Shown here: positions 8,437-16,589 of the stretch, one piece after another
Position numbering within the stretch: the stretch's first letter is position 1
Layout of the letters: each line of letters opens with the position of its first letter
NCBI GenBank assembly: GCA_038745585.1
Contig: JBCDLH010000014.1
Location: 27,175-91,174 of the forward strand
Source of the DNA: HLUCCA09 sp038745585
GTDB lineage: Bacteria > Pseudomonadota > Alphaproteobacteria > Rhodobacterales > Rhodobacteraceae
DNA: 64,000 bases
Direction of reading: 5' to 3'
Translations under genes and position numbers: made by a program
Notes under the pieces: model-generated
Told to the model about the DNA's origin: nothing
Databases searched by the model: none
Seen by the model: only the letters and a program-made list of their open reading frames with translations

Positions 8437-9198
8437 ATGACATACAGACCCTTTCGTATCACCGGCGAGGACCGGCCCGGTCCTTGGCTTGTGACCTGCG
8501 ACCATGCGACCAACACGATCCCAGCCGAGATCTGCGGCGGCTCGCTCGGGCTCGGCCAGGCCGATATGGGGCGCCACATCGCCTATGATCCGGGCGCCGC
8601 TGGCCTTGCACTCAGCCTTGGCGCAGCTTTGAACGCGCCGGTCATCACGTCGAACTTCTCGCGTCTCGTCATCGACCCGAACCGCGGCGAAGACGACCCC
8701 ACCCTTTTGATGCGGATCTATGACGGCACGGTGATCCCAGGGAACCGCTTTGCCGATGCGGACGAATGCGCACACCGGATGACCCTCTGCTATCGCCCCT
8801 ACCACGACGCGTTGGCGCGTCTTGCCGCACGCCGAGATGACACCGTTCTTTGCGCGGTCCATTCCTTCACGCGCCAATTGCGAGGCCGGCCGCCGCGCCC
8901 GTGGGAAGTGGGCGTGCTCCATAGCCACGTCGATCCGCGGCTGGCCGAAGCGCTGATCGCCCGGCTCGCCGCAGAGGGCGACATTACCGTTGGCGACAAT
9001 GAACCCTATGGCGGGCATCTGCCGGGCGACGCCATCGACCGGCACGCGCTCAAAAAGGGGCGGGCGAACGTTTTGATCGAACTTCGCCAAGACCTGATCG
9101 AAGGCCAGGAGGAGCAAGAGCGCTGGGGCGCGCGCTTGGCCCCGCTTTTGCAGGGCGCCCTTGCCGATATCGGCGGCGAGACCGACATGGAGCGCTGA
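8437..9198 (+). CDS. N-formylglutamate amidohydrolase family protein
   Basis: Members of this zinc-dependent family hydrolyse N-formyl-L-glutamate to glutamate and formate, the last step of one histidine degradation route, although many paralogues have untested substrates. The 253-residue protein shows the family blocks VTCDHATNTIP (about 20-30), RHIAYDPGA, SNFSRLVIDPNR and the C-terminal GHLPGDAIDRHALKKGRANVLIELRQDLI. No hut genes are nearby, so the histidine link is unproven. The next gene, DUF1244, begins 19 bases later, which suggests an operon. The start is supported by GGGAAG just upstream. Confidence 0.88.
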   Translation: MTYRPFRITGEDRPGPWLVTCDHATNTIPAEICGGSLGLGQADMGRHIAYDPGAAGLALSLGAALNAPVITSNFSRLVIDPNRGEDDPTLLMRIYDGTVIPGNRFADADECAHRMTLCYRPYHDALARLAARRDDTVLCAVHSFTRQLRGRPPRPWEVGVLHSHVDPRLAEALIARLAAEGDITVGDNEPYGGHLPGDAIDRHALKKGRANVLIELRQDLIEGQEEQERWGARLAPLLQGALADIGGETDMER

Positions 9199-9217
9199 TC
9201 ACAAAGAGAGGGACAAC

Positions 9218-9526
9218 ATGGACGAGGCAACAAAAATCGAACTGGAAGCGGCCGCGTTTCGCCGGCTCCTGGCGCATCTCGACGATCGCAAGGACGTGCA
9301 GAACATAGACATGATGAACCTGACGGGCTTTTGCCGGAATTGCCTTAGCCGTTGGTACGGCGAGGCAGCGCAAGAGCGGGGGATCGCGCTGTCCAAAGAT
9401 GCGGCGCGCGAGATCGTCTATGGCATGCCCTACGCCGAGTGGAAGGCGCGCTTTCAGACGGAAGCCAGCGTCGAGAGCCAGGCGCAATTCACTGAGAGCT
9501 CTGCAAAAAACGTGGGAGACAGTTGA
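9218..9526 (+). CDS. DUF1244 family protein
   Basis: A 102-residue cytoplasmic protein of the DUF1244 family. The signature MMNLTGFCRNCLSRWY (about residues 29-44) contains the conserved CxxC-like pair, followed by YGMPYAEWKARFQ. The family is widespread in proteobacteria and has no agreed function. The ATG at 9218 has an upstream GAGAGGGA and lies 19 bases after the amidohydrolase gene. The C-terminal tail beyond about residue 80 is polar and probably disordered. Confidence 0.88.
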   Translation: MDEATKIELEAAAFRRLLAHLDDRKDVQNIDMMNLTGFCRNCLSRWYGEAAQERGIALSKDAAREIVYGMPYAEWKARFQTEASVESQAQFTESSAKNVGDS

Positions 9527-9668
9527 GAGGTGGCTCCCGCCCCTCCGCACGGGCGTTGCCCGCACTGCAGGTTGGGCCGGGCGCGCTACGCGCGCGGTCG
9601 CACTGATCCGCCCGCATGTGCCCGCCACATGGGGCGCCCCGTGCAGGTGGGGGTCGCGCTGCGCCCTA

Positions 9669-9995
9669 TCAGTTCAGTTGGAAGTGCAACGGGTAGATCC
9701 CATTTTCGAACTCACCGAAGAGATCGGGAACATCCGGATGATCCACGGGCTCCCCGGAGTGATCGGGAAGCAGGTTCTGCTCCGAGACATAAGCCACATA
9801 GTAGCTCTGATCATTCTCGGCGAGCAGATGGTAGAACGGCTGCTCCTTCGCGGGGCGGCTGTCCTCGGGGATTGCATCGTACCATTCCTCGGAGTTCGAG
9901 AACATAGCGTCGACGTCGAACACGACCCCGCGAAACGGGTGCTTTCGATGCCGCACTACCTGCCCAAGATGGTACTTCGCTTTAGATCTAAACAT
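9669..9995 (-). CDS. hspQ: Heat shock protein HspQ
   Basis: HspQ is a hemimethylated-DNA-binding-fold protein that in enterobacteria acts as a specificity factor for the Lon protease and affects DnaA turnover. The 108-residue length fits. Family motifs are YHLGQVVRHRKHPFRGVVFDVD (about 8-29), QPFYHLLAEN and YVAYVSEQNLLPD. It is convergent with the DUF1244 gene. The 142-base gap between them holds GC-rich inverted repeats but no T-rich terminator that I can see. The upstream 210 bases carry no gene. Confidence 0.93.
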   Translation of the reverse strand: MFRSKAKYHLGQVVRHRKHPFRGVVFDVDAMFSNSEEWYDAIPEDSRPAKEQPFYHLLAENDQSYYVAYVSEQNLLPDHSGEPVDHPDVPDLFGEFENGIYPLHFQLN

Positions 9996-10206
9996 GGTAA
10001 CTCAACCTCTCACTGTGCGTTGCGTACCTCTGTCGCGTGCGCGAGTCCATGCGACACGCGGCAGAACCGTGGGAAACACTGCGTGACGCGGCTGCCGTAC
10101 AGGCAAGATGCCGCGCGTGCAAATCGTGATCGAGACATGCGTTTCCCCCAACCGCGCTTTGCATTAAGCTAACTCGTAGATCCGGCGGCAACAGGCGGAC
10201 AGAGGC

Positions 10207-10791
10207 ATGAGCAGAGCATTGGCGGCCCTTGGGCTACTCGTTGTGTTGGTGGCGTGCGGCGCGCGCGACCTTTCCCCACCGCGCGATCTCGACAACGCGT
10301 GCTCTATCGTGCGTGAGCGTCCCTCGTACCTGCGTGCAATGCGGGCGACGGAGCGCAACTGGAACGTGCCGGTTCCGGTGCAGATGGCGATCATTCATCA
10401 AGAGAGCAAGTTTGACGGCGACGCAGAGACGCCGTTCCGTTGGGAGCTCGGCGTCATCCCAGTCGGGCGGATCTCGACTGCGTATGGCTATAGCCAGGCG
10501 CTCGACGGCACATGGCAGGCCTATAAGGACGCGACCGGTAACCGCCGCGCCCGGCGCGACCGGATCCGCGACGCTACGGACTTTATGGGCTGGTACATGA
10601 ACGAAACGCAGCGGCGTAATGGGATCGCGCTCGACGATGCTCGGCGGCAATACCTAGCCTATCACGACGGGTGGACGGGCTATGCACGCGGCAGCTACCG
10701 CTCCAAAGGCTGGCTCCTCAATGTCTCAAATCGCGTCGCAAGCCGGGCGCAGACCTATGAAGGTCAGCTTCGATCTTGCGGAAAGCTATGA
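10207..10791 (+). CDS. Transglycosylase SLT-domain lipoprotein
   Basis: A 194-residue exported protein with a lipoprotein signal: hydrophobic residues 4-16 and a lipobox ending at Cys17 (LVAC). The mature part carries a lysozyme-like SLT fold. The likely catalytic glutamate lies in IIHQESKFDG (about residues 60-69), followed by TAYGYSQALDGTWQAYKDATG and a tyrosine-rich block (YLAYHDGWTGYARGSY). It would be tethered to a membrane in the periplasm and cleave peptidoglycan glycan strands. It is shorter than full lytic transglycosylases, so a specialised or weak activity is possible. Confidence 0.82.
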   Translation: MSRALAALGLLVVLVACGARDLSPPRDLDNACSIVRERPSYLRAMRATERNWNVPVPVQMAIIHQESKFDGDAETPFRWELGVIPVGRISTAYGYSQALDGTWQAYKDATGNRRARRDRIRDATDFMGWYMNETQRRNGIALDDARRQYLAYHDGWTGYARGSYRSKGWLLNVSNRVASRAQTYEGQLRSCGKL

Positions 10792-10852
10792 GAGCCCCCG
10801 CTTTCGGAAAGAAATCGCACCCAACCGGGCGATGCGGCACCATCCGACGGTT

Positions 10853-11458
10853 TTAGTCTAATTCGCGGGCTTGCGCTTCCTGAACGATGTTGAACATCCG
10901 ATTGCCGAGCGTGACACCCGTTTCCATCTGGCCGAGGACCACCGTGGTCTGCTCGCCGGTCTCGCCAGTGATCACCCATTGCCGGAGCTCGACGGGATCT
11001 CCCGTAAAGACCAGCCGGATGTTGCCATATTCGGGAAACTCCGGATCCTGCGCCGTCACGATGGTGGAGGGACCCTCGGTAGTGTGCCCCACGACCATAC
11101 CGCTTTGGGTGAGGTCGACCCGCTGCGCAAGGATCAGGTTGAGAGGGGTGCGGCGGAGGGGAAACTGCTCGGGCGACGTGTTGGACTTGCCGTCGAACAC
11201 AGCGACTTGCCCGCCGCCGGCCATCACAAGGCTTTCCTCAGGCGGGTTGTACTCAAAACGCGCCCGACCTGGACGGCGCAAGAAGAGGGTCCCTGTCGAA
11301 AGCGTCCCATCGGCGTTGATCTGCGTGAAGTCGGCACGCGCCGTTTGGATCCCGTTGAGGTAACGCGAGATGTCACTGAGGGAGAGCGCGTCCGCCCTGC
11401 TCGATACCGGAGCGAGGACGGCTGAAAGGCTTGCAGCGAGGAAAAAACGTCGTTTCAT
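10853..11458 (-). CDS. lolA: Outer membrane lipoprotein carrier protein LolA
   Basis: LolA is the periplasmic chaperone that moves lipoproteins from the LolCDE exporter to the outer membrane. The 201-residue length and the cleavable signal peptide (residues 1-22, MKRRFFLAASLSAVLAPVSS) fit. Family features are SRYLNGIQTARADFTQINADG (about 30-50), GTLFLRRPGRARFEYNPP, VVFDG-like VAVFDGKSNT, and a C-terminal NRMFNI. It is convergent with the SLT lipoprotein gene. ftsK, its frequent neighbour in relatives, is not in this window. Confidence 0.93.
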   Translation of the reverse strand: MKRRFFLAASLSAVLAPVSSRADALSLSDISRYLNGIQTARADFTQINADGTLSTGTLFLRRPGRARFEYNPPEESLVMAGGGQVAVFDGKSNTSPEQFPLRRTPLNLILAQRVDLTQSGMVVGHTTEGPSTIVTAQDPEFPEYGNIRLVFTGDPVELRQWVITGETGEQTTVVLGQMETGVTLGNRMFNIVQEAQARELD

Positions 11459-11622
11459 ACATCGAGTCTAGGCACTTCTAAGCCACGCGAAAAGCCGCGA
11501 CGCCGCTCACATGCGCGCGACCGGCGAGGCGCCGCGTACCGCCGGCTCCCGAAAGTGCGCCGGTGCGGGCTTCGATGCCCCCGTGCCGAAACGCAAGGGA
11601 TGCACACGTAAACGACGTGGTC

Positions 11623-12876
11623 TCAAGCTTGCGCAGCTTGCGGCACCGCAATGGTCGGGCGCATCGGGACCCTCAGGCTCTGGGCCACTTGCTCGGCCAC
11701 CACGTGCGCTGTCGCAGCCGATAGGGTCCAACCCAGATGCCCATGGCCGGTGTTATAGAAGACGCCCGCCGCGCGGCCCGGCCCAACCCGCGGCATCATC
11801 GAGGGCATCATCGGACGCAGGCCAGCCCAGGGCGTAACGTTCTCAGTCGAAATGCCCGGGAAGAGCCGCTCGCACCAGGCGGTGAGCGGGCGGATCCTGT
11901 CCGCCCGGATATCGCGGTTAGCGCCGTTGAACTCTGCCGTGCCGGCGATGCGGAACCGGTCTTCGCCAAAGCGCGAGGCAACGATCTTGGCTCGGTCGTC
12001 CAAAAGGCTCACATGGGGCGCCGCGGCGCGGCTCTCGGCATCGTCGAGCGAGACCGTGATCGAATAGCCCTTCACCGGGTAGATGTTGACGCGATCGCCG
12101 AACTGGCGGGCAAAATCGCGGCTTTTGATGCCGGCGCTCACGACGACGGCGTCGAACCGCTCCTCAGCTCCTCCGGCGTGTAGCCGCACGCCGCCTTCCA
12201 CGGCGCGCACTTGATCCACATCAGCGCCAAATCGCAGCTCCGCCCCGCGCCTCGCGCAAGCGCGACTCAGCCCCATCGTAAACTTATGGATGTCGCCGGA
12301 GCTGTCGGACGGCGTGTAAAACCCGCCGAGAAAACTGCCCGTCAGTGCCGGTTCGATCTCGCGTATCTCTGCGGCCGAAACCTCGCGCCGTTCAAGCCCG
12401 CCCTCGGCCAAGAGCGCGTTGACCCGGCGTGCATGCGCAAGATCCTTCGCGTGCTCGTAGAAATGCAGGATGCCGCGCTTCTCCAGATCAAAGTCGATCC
12501 CCTCGCGCTCTGCCATCTCAAAGAGTACGGCGCGGGCGGCGATGGCAAGGCGCACGGTCTCGACCGTGTTGCGATTGTAGTTCGGGATGTTGCCGAGAAA
12601 CTCTGCCATCCAGCGCATCTTTTGTAGCGTCGGCCATGGGTTGACGAGCAGGGGTGCATCCGGCTGTAGCATCCATTTCAGACCCTTAAGCACGGTGCCC
12701 CATTGCGTCCAGACCTCGGCGTTGGACGCCGACAGCTGGCCGCCATTGGCAAAGCTCGTCTCCATCGCAGCGTAGCGGTGCCGGTCGAAGACAGTGACAT
12801 TGTAGCCCCTGTCGAGCAGCGCATAGGCCGTCGTAAGCCCGGTCACACCGGCTCCGATCACGGCAATTCTGGTCAT
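11623..12876 (-). CDS. dadA: D-amino acid dehydrogenase / DAO-family FAD oxidoreductase
   Basis: This FAD enzyme of the DadA branch oxidatively deaminates D-amino acids to 2-oxo acids and passes electrons to the respiratory chain. The 417-residue protein begins with a Rossmann dinucleotide fold (IAVIGAGVTGLTTAYALLDRG). It contains SFANGGQLSASNAEVW near residue 45 and the C-terminal FAD-contact block WAGLRPMMPSMMPRVGP followed by GHGHLGWTLSAATA. The ATG at 12876 is chosen over one six codons upstream because GAAGGAG sits seven bases before it. A tandem glycine riboswitch lies directly upstream, so glycine is the likely inducing signal and glycine or a related amino acid may be the true substrate. 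Confidence 0.88.
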   Translation of the reverse strand: MTRIAVIGAGVTGLTTAYALLDRGYNVTVFDRHRYAAMETSFANGGQLSASNAEVWTQWGTVLKGLKWMLQPDAPLLVNPWPTLQKMRWMAEFLGNIPNYNRNTVETVRLAIAARAVLFEMAEREGIDFDLEKRGILHFYEHAKDLAHARRVNALLAEGGLERREVSAAEIREIEPALTGSFLGGFYTPSDSSGDIHKFTMGLSRACARRGAELRFGADVDQVRAVEGGVRLHAGGAEERFDAVVVSAGIKSRDFARQFGDRVNIYPVKGYSITVSLDDAESRAAAPHVSLLDDRAKIVASRFGEDRFRIAGTAEFNGANRDIRADRIRPLTAWCERLFPGISTENVTPWAGLRPMMPSMMPRVGPGRAAGVFYNTGHGHLGWTLSAATAHVVAEQVAQSLRVPMRPTIAVPQAAQA

Positions 12877-12914
12877 CGTCTCACTCCTTCGCACGGGTGG
12901 CAGAGCACTGCCGC

Positions 12915-13110
12915 ATGCCCCCTCCGTGCGTGGAACCTGAGAGCTTCACCCGTAGGCCTATGCCGTCCGGGCTTTCTCCTTCGGTGGGCCAAAGCTGGGG
13001 CTCGGGCCGCTTTCCGGAGTGTTTCAGCTATGCCGGTCCTGGGACCTGAGAGTTTCCGGGGCGGTTGCTCCTTCGGCGGCGGGCGGGCCCGCCTTCTCCC
13101 GGCATAGTCG
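12915..13110 (-). promoter_or_regulatory. Tandem glycine riboswitch upstream of dadA
   Basis: On the minus strand two copies of the glycine aptamer core follow each other. The first has GCCGAAGGAGCAA (13066-13078) then ACTCTCAGG (13045-13053). The second has CACCGAAGGAGAAA (about 12974-12987) then GCTCTCAGG (12936-12944). Each also carries the flanking GC-rich stems, and the first opens with GCCGGGAGA near 13107. The arrangement of two aptamers joined by a short linker and followed by a single start codon is that of cooperative glycine riboswitches. It ends about 40 bases before the dadA start, next to a GC-rich region that could form the expression platform. Confidence 0.92.
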
Positions 13111-13207
13111 TGATAGTGTTCCGGTAGACTTATGGATTGATTCGCTCAAGGCAAACACGCGCAGCGCGCGCCGATTGCAACGAAACGTGAAACGGCCCTG
13201 CGTGGCG

Positions 13208-14173
13208 CTACGGCACCTGAGGCGCGGCTTCACGCCAGTCGAAGAAACCAGCGGGCGCCTTCGCCAAGAGCCGCGCGCCAAGGGCCCTTCCAATCTCTTC
13301 GGCATCCTCCAGCGGCCCTGTTTCGGCGTCGCCCAAGCATTCCGATCCATCGGGGCGGAGGATCTCTCCCCTCAGGCGGATCATGCCGCCATCGCGCTCC
13401 GCAAGCCCCGCGATCGGTGTCTCGCAGGAGCCATCCAGCGCTTTCAAATAGGCCCGTTCGGCGTTCACCCGGTGCCCTGTGTCGCTATCGTGGATCGCGG
13501 CCAGCATCTCTGCCATGCGCGCGTCGTCCGCACGCCGCTCGATCCCGATAGCCCCTTGAGCAACTGCCGGCAGAATGTCGTCGACGTCGAGCGGCGTGCG
13601 CTTGACCTCGTCGAGTTGCAGGCGATTCAGCCCGGCACAGGCCAGAAACGTTGCCTCCGCAACGCCTTCCGCGAGCTTTTTCATGCGGGTCTGAACGTTG
13701 CCGCGAAACTCCACCACGCGAAGGTCGGGCCGACGCCACAGAAGTTGTGCCCGCCGCCGGAGCGACGACGTGCCAACCGTCGCCCCTTCCGACAACTCCG
13801 AGAACGCGCGCCCCTCAAGCGTCACGAATGCATCGCGCACATCTTCGCGCGGCAGATACGTGTCAAGTAGCAGCCCGTCCGGCTGCACCGTCGGCATGTC
13901 CTTCATCGAGTGTACGGCGATGTCGATCCGCCCCGCAGACAGATCCTCTTCGATCTCGCGGGTAAAGAGCCCTTTGCCCCCGATCTCCTTCAGCGGCCGG
14001 TCGAGGATCTTGTCACCCGTCGTCTTGATTACGACGATCTCAAACGCGGCCTGCGGCAGGTCGAACGCAAGCGCGAGCCGATCTCGGGTCTCATGGGCCT
14101 GCGCCAGCGCAAGCGGCGAGCCCCGTGTGCCAATTTTGAGCGGGGACGCAGGTGTGGGGAGCGTGATAGACAT
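13208..14173 (-). CDS. hemC: Hydroxymethylbilane synthase (porphobilinogen deaminase)
   Basis: HemC joins four porphobilinogen molecules into the linear tetrapyrrole hydroxymethylbilane on the route to haem, bacteriochlorophyll and cobalamin precursors. The 321-residue protein shows KIGTRGSPLALAQA (about 12-25), IDIAVHSMKDMPT, GTSSLRRRAQLL and AQGAIGIERR. The cysteine that carries the dipyrromethane cofactor is in LDGSCETPIAG. It is divergent from hemE, with a TGT-N12-ACA palindrome in the shared upstream region. Confidence 0.97.
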   Translation of the reverse strand: MSITLPTPASPLKIGTRGSPLALAQAHETRDRLALAFDLPQAAFEIVVIKTTGDKILDRPLKEIGGKGLFTREIEEDLSAGRIDIAVHSMKDMPTVQPDGLLLDTYLPREDVRDAFVTLEGRAFSELSEGATVGTSSLRRRAQLLWRRPDLRVVEFRGNVQTRMKKLAEGVAEATFLACAGLNRLQLDEVKRTPLDVDDILPAVAQGAIGIERRADDARMAEMLAAIHDSDTGHRVNAERAYLKALDGSCETPIAGLAERDGGMIRLRGEILRPDGSECLGDAETGPLEDAEEIGRALGARLLAKAPAGFFDWREAAPQVP

Positions 14174-14189
14174 GGCGAAACCCTATGAC

Positions 14190-14207
14190 TGTCAACCTGG
14201 CTTGACA
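14190..14207. promoter_or_regulatory. TGT-N12-ACA palindrome (CrtJ/PpsR-type site) between hemC and hemE
   Basis: TGTCAA at 14190-14195 and TTGACA at 14202-14207 form a perfect inverted repeat around a 6-base spacer, giving exactly TGT-N12-ACA. That is the published consensus for the CrtJ/PpsR repressor of tetrapyrrole and photosynthesis genes in Rhodobacter. The site lies 16 bases from the hemC ATG and 79 bases from the hemE ATG. Its TTGTCA and TTGACA ends could also serve as -35 elements. Confidence 0.6.
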
Positions 14208-14286
14208 ATGACGCTTGTTACGTGAGGCCGACGGAAGTAGGAAGACCTGCCGCTGCTTTGCGCGGAATGTCCCAGCGAGGAGCCCC

Positions 14287-15330
14287 ATGGCCGAAACCAA
14301 AAAGTTGCTGCGCGCCCTTGCCGGAGAGACCCTGCCCGTTCCGCCGATCTGGATGATGCGCCAGGCGGGACGTTACCTTCCCGAGTATCGCGCCACGCGG
14401 GCGCAGGCCGGAGACTTTCTCTCGCTCTGCTACAATTCCGAACTCGCCGCCGAGGTCACGCTCCAGCCGATCCGGCGCTACGGTTTTGATGCGGCGATTC
14501 TCTTTGCCGACATCCTGCTGATCCCCGATGCACTCGGCGCAGACCTGTGGTTCGTCACCGGGGAAGGCCCCCGTCTTTCGACCGTGAGGACCGAGGTAGA
14601 CTTCGCCAAGCTCAAGGGGCCGAACGACGTGCACGACCACCTCGCCCCGGTCTATGAGACACTTCGCATTCTCAAGCGTGCGCTTCCAACCGAAACGGCG
14701 CTCATCGGCTTTGCGGGCGCGCCGTGGACGGTGGCGACCTACATGATCGCCGGGCGTGGCACGCCCGATCAAGGCCCGGCACACGCCCTCATGGCCGAGA
14801 ACCCGGCCCTCTTCGATGCGCTGATCGAGCGGCTGACGGCGGCGACCATCGAGTATCTCTCGGCGCAAGTCGAGGCGGGCGCGGAAACGGTGAAGCTCTT
14901 TGACAGTTGGGCCGGCTCCCTCAAGGGCGACGCGTTTGACCGCTACGCCCTTGCGCCTGCAAAAAAGATCATCGGCGCACTCAAGGCGCGCCACCCGGGC
15001 CTGCCGGTCATCGCATTCCCGCGCGAGGCGGGCGATCACTACGTTGGGTTTGCCGCCAAGACTGGCGCGGATTGCGTGGCCCTCGACAATTCCGTGAGCC
15101 CGGTCTGGGCCGCCCGCCATGTCCAACCCGAAAGCTGCGTTCAAGGGAACCTCGCCTCCTCCCATATGGTCACCGGCGGCCCTGCCCTGATCGACGAGAC
15201 CCGCGCGATCGTGCGCGCCTTTTCCAGCGGGCCCCACATCTTCAACCTTGGTCACGGGATCACGCCCGACGCCGATCCCGACAACGTGCAGCTGATGATC
15301 GACACTGTGCGAGAGACGGTCGCCGCCTAG
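14287..15330 (+). CDS. hemE: Uroporphyrinogen decarboxylase
   Basis: HemE decarboxylates the four acetate side chains of uroporphyrinogen III to give coproporphyrinogen III. The 347-residue protein starts at the ATG at 14287, which has GAGGAG just upstream; a longer in-frame extension to 14215 lacks family similarity. Motifs are PPIWMMRQAGRYLPEYR (about residues 17-33), ADILLIPDALG, GFAGAPWTVATYMIAG and a C-terminal FNLGHGITPDADPDNV. It is divergent from hemC and convergent with hemF, giving a three-gene haem cluster. Confidence 0.97.
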   Translation: MAETKKLLRALAGETLPVPPIWMMRQAGRYLPEYRATRAQAGDFLSLCYNSELAAEVTLQPIRRYGFDAAILFADILLIPDALGADLWFVTGEGPRLSTVRTEVDFAKLKGPNDVHDHLAPVYETLRILKRALPTETALIGFAGAPWTVATYMIAGRGTPDQGPAHALMAENPALFDALIERLTAATIEYLSAQVEAGAETVKLFDSWAGSLKGDAFDRYALAPAKKIIGALKARHPGLPVIAFPREAGDHYVGFAAKTGADCVALDNSVSPVWAARHVQPESCVQGNLASSHMVTGGPALIDETRAIVRAFSSGPHIFNLGHGITPDADPDNVQLMIDTVRETVAA

Positions 15331-15582
15331 CCGTTTCCGCCGAGCACCAGCCGCAGCGCGTCAGTCGCGGAGCCATCGTCGCCTCGTGTTCTCCGCCTCG
15401 CCTTCCTCAGAGAGCCTAAGCTGCGGGGCCCTCGCCGCCGAGCACCAGCCGCCGAGCCAACGCCGCCTCCCCCGCTCGAAAAGCGACCGCGGCCCCCTGC
15501 TCTCCGCACGTCCTTTCTTCTTGCTGCAAATATCGCCGCCGGAGGCCTCCAACTGACCCTAAATGCGCGCCCTGTGGGTGCG
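15331..15582. repeat. Intergenic repeat region between hemE and hemF
   Basis: This gap between convergent genes contains a 16-base direct repeat, GCCGAGCACCAGCCGC, at 15339-15354 and 15437-15452. It also carries, near 15514-15546, the minus-strand motif GCGATATTTGCAGCAAGAAG next to CCGGCGG. The second motif is of the kind found repeatedly in intergenic spaces of Rhodobacterales genomes, and a related copy is at about 46236-46300. No gene is supported here. Confidence 0.55.
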
Positions 15583-16473
15583 TCAGGTCCACTTCGCCAC
15601 GGGCGGGAGTGACATGAGCACGGCATTCGCATCATGGCCGGTTTCGAGCCCAAACTTCGTGCCACGGTCGTAGACGAGGTTGTACTCGGCATAGAGCCCA
15701 CGATGGACGAGCTGCGCCTCGCGGTCCGCATCGTTCCAGGCCCGGTCGCGATTGCGTTCGACCGTGGGCAGGTAGGCGGGGAGGAATGCGTTGCCCACTG
15801 CTTGGGTAAAGGCGAAATCCGCCTCCCAATCGCCCGTGTTCAAGTCGTCATAGAAGATCCCGCCGACACCGCGCGCCCGTTGGCGATGCGGGACATAGAA
15901 ATACTCGTCTGCCCAGGCCTTGAACCGGGCGTAGTAATCGGGTGCGTGCGCATCGCAGGCGGTTTTGAGAACCGCGTGGAAGCGCGTTGTGTCTTCCTCG
16001 TATTCCAAGCACGGGTTAAGGTCCGACCCACCGCCAAACCACCAGGCCCGCGGTGTCCAGAACATCCGCGTATTCATATGGACGGCGGGCGTATGCGGGT
16101 TTTGCATATGCGCGACAAGGCTGATCCCCGATGCCCAAAATCGCGGATCGTCCTCCATGCCCGGCACGCCGCGCGCTGCCATGGCCTGTTGCGCGCGGGA
16201 GCCGAGCGTGCCGAAGACGGTCGAGACGTTGACGCCGACCTTCTCAAAGACCCGTCCGCCGCGCAGCACACTCATCAGCCCACCGCCAGCATCGCCGCCA
16301 TCGTCCGACGTGCGCCGAGTCTCGCTGACCTCGAAACGGCCAGCGGCGGCATTGGCGAACGGGCCGGTGGTCTGCGCGTCTTCGAGTGCCTCAAAGGCCG
16401 CTACGATCCGGTCGCGCAACTCACGAAACCATGCAGACGTCCGCGTTTTGTGATTGTCGAATTGCTCGGTCAT
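15583..16473 (-). CDS. hemF: Oxygen-dependent coproporphyrinogen III oxidase
   Basis: HemF is the aerobic enzyme that converts coproporphyrinogen III to protoporphyrinogen IX using molecular oxygen. The 296-residue length fits. Conserved blocks are GGDAGGGLMSVLRGGRVFEKVGVN (about 57-80), SLVAHMQNPHTPAVHMNTR, WWFGGGSDLNPCLEYEEDT, RGVGGIFYDDLNT and the C-terminal YNLVYDRGTKFGLETG. Two histidines in the substrate region (AHMQNPHTPAVHMN) fit the family. It lies convergent to hemE, completing three of the late haem steps in one cluster. Confidence 0.97.
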   Translation of the reverse strand: MTEQFDNHKTRTSAWFRELRDRIVAAFEALEDAQTTGPFANAAAGRFEVSETRRTSDDGGDAGGGLMSVLRGGRVFEKVGVNVSTVFGTLGSRAQQAMAARGVPGMEDDPRFWASGISLVAHMQNPHTPAVHMNTRMFWTPRAWWFGGGSDLNPCLEYEEDTTRFHAVLKTACDAHAPDYYARFKAWADEYFYVPHRQRARGVGGIFYDDLNTGDWEADFAFTQAVGNAFLPAYLPTVERNRDRAWNDADREAQLVHRGLYAEYNLVYDRGTKFGLETGHDANAVLMSLPPVAKWT

Positions 16474-16589
16474 GGCGCCCTCCGATCTCGCATACTCCGC
16501 ACCACCGCTAGCATCGGGCCAGCCGCGCCGCCAGAGACGCGCGGTCGCGCCGCAATGCTCGATTAACCTTAACCGATTAGGAACGGGTC

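Noticed and set aside
7907..8440. Plus-strand frame upstream of the amidohydrolase gene
   Set aside because: Most of it runs antisense through pyk and the remainder shows no domain; the 8240-8436 gap is better read as the shared promoter region.
14218..15255. Large minus-strand frame across hemE (345 aa)
   Set aside because: It is antisense to a well-supported hemE and lacks any recognisable motif.
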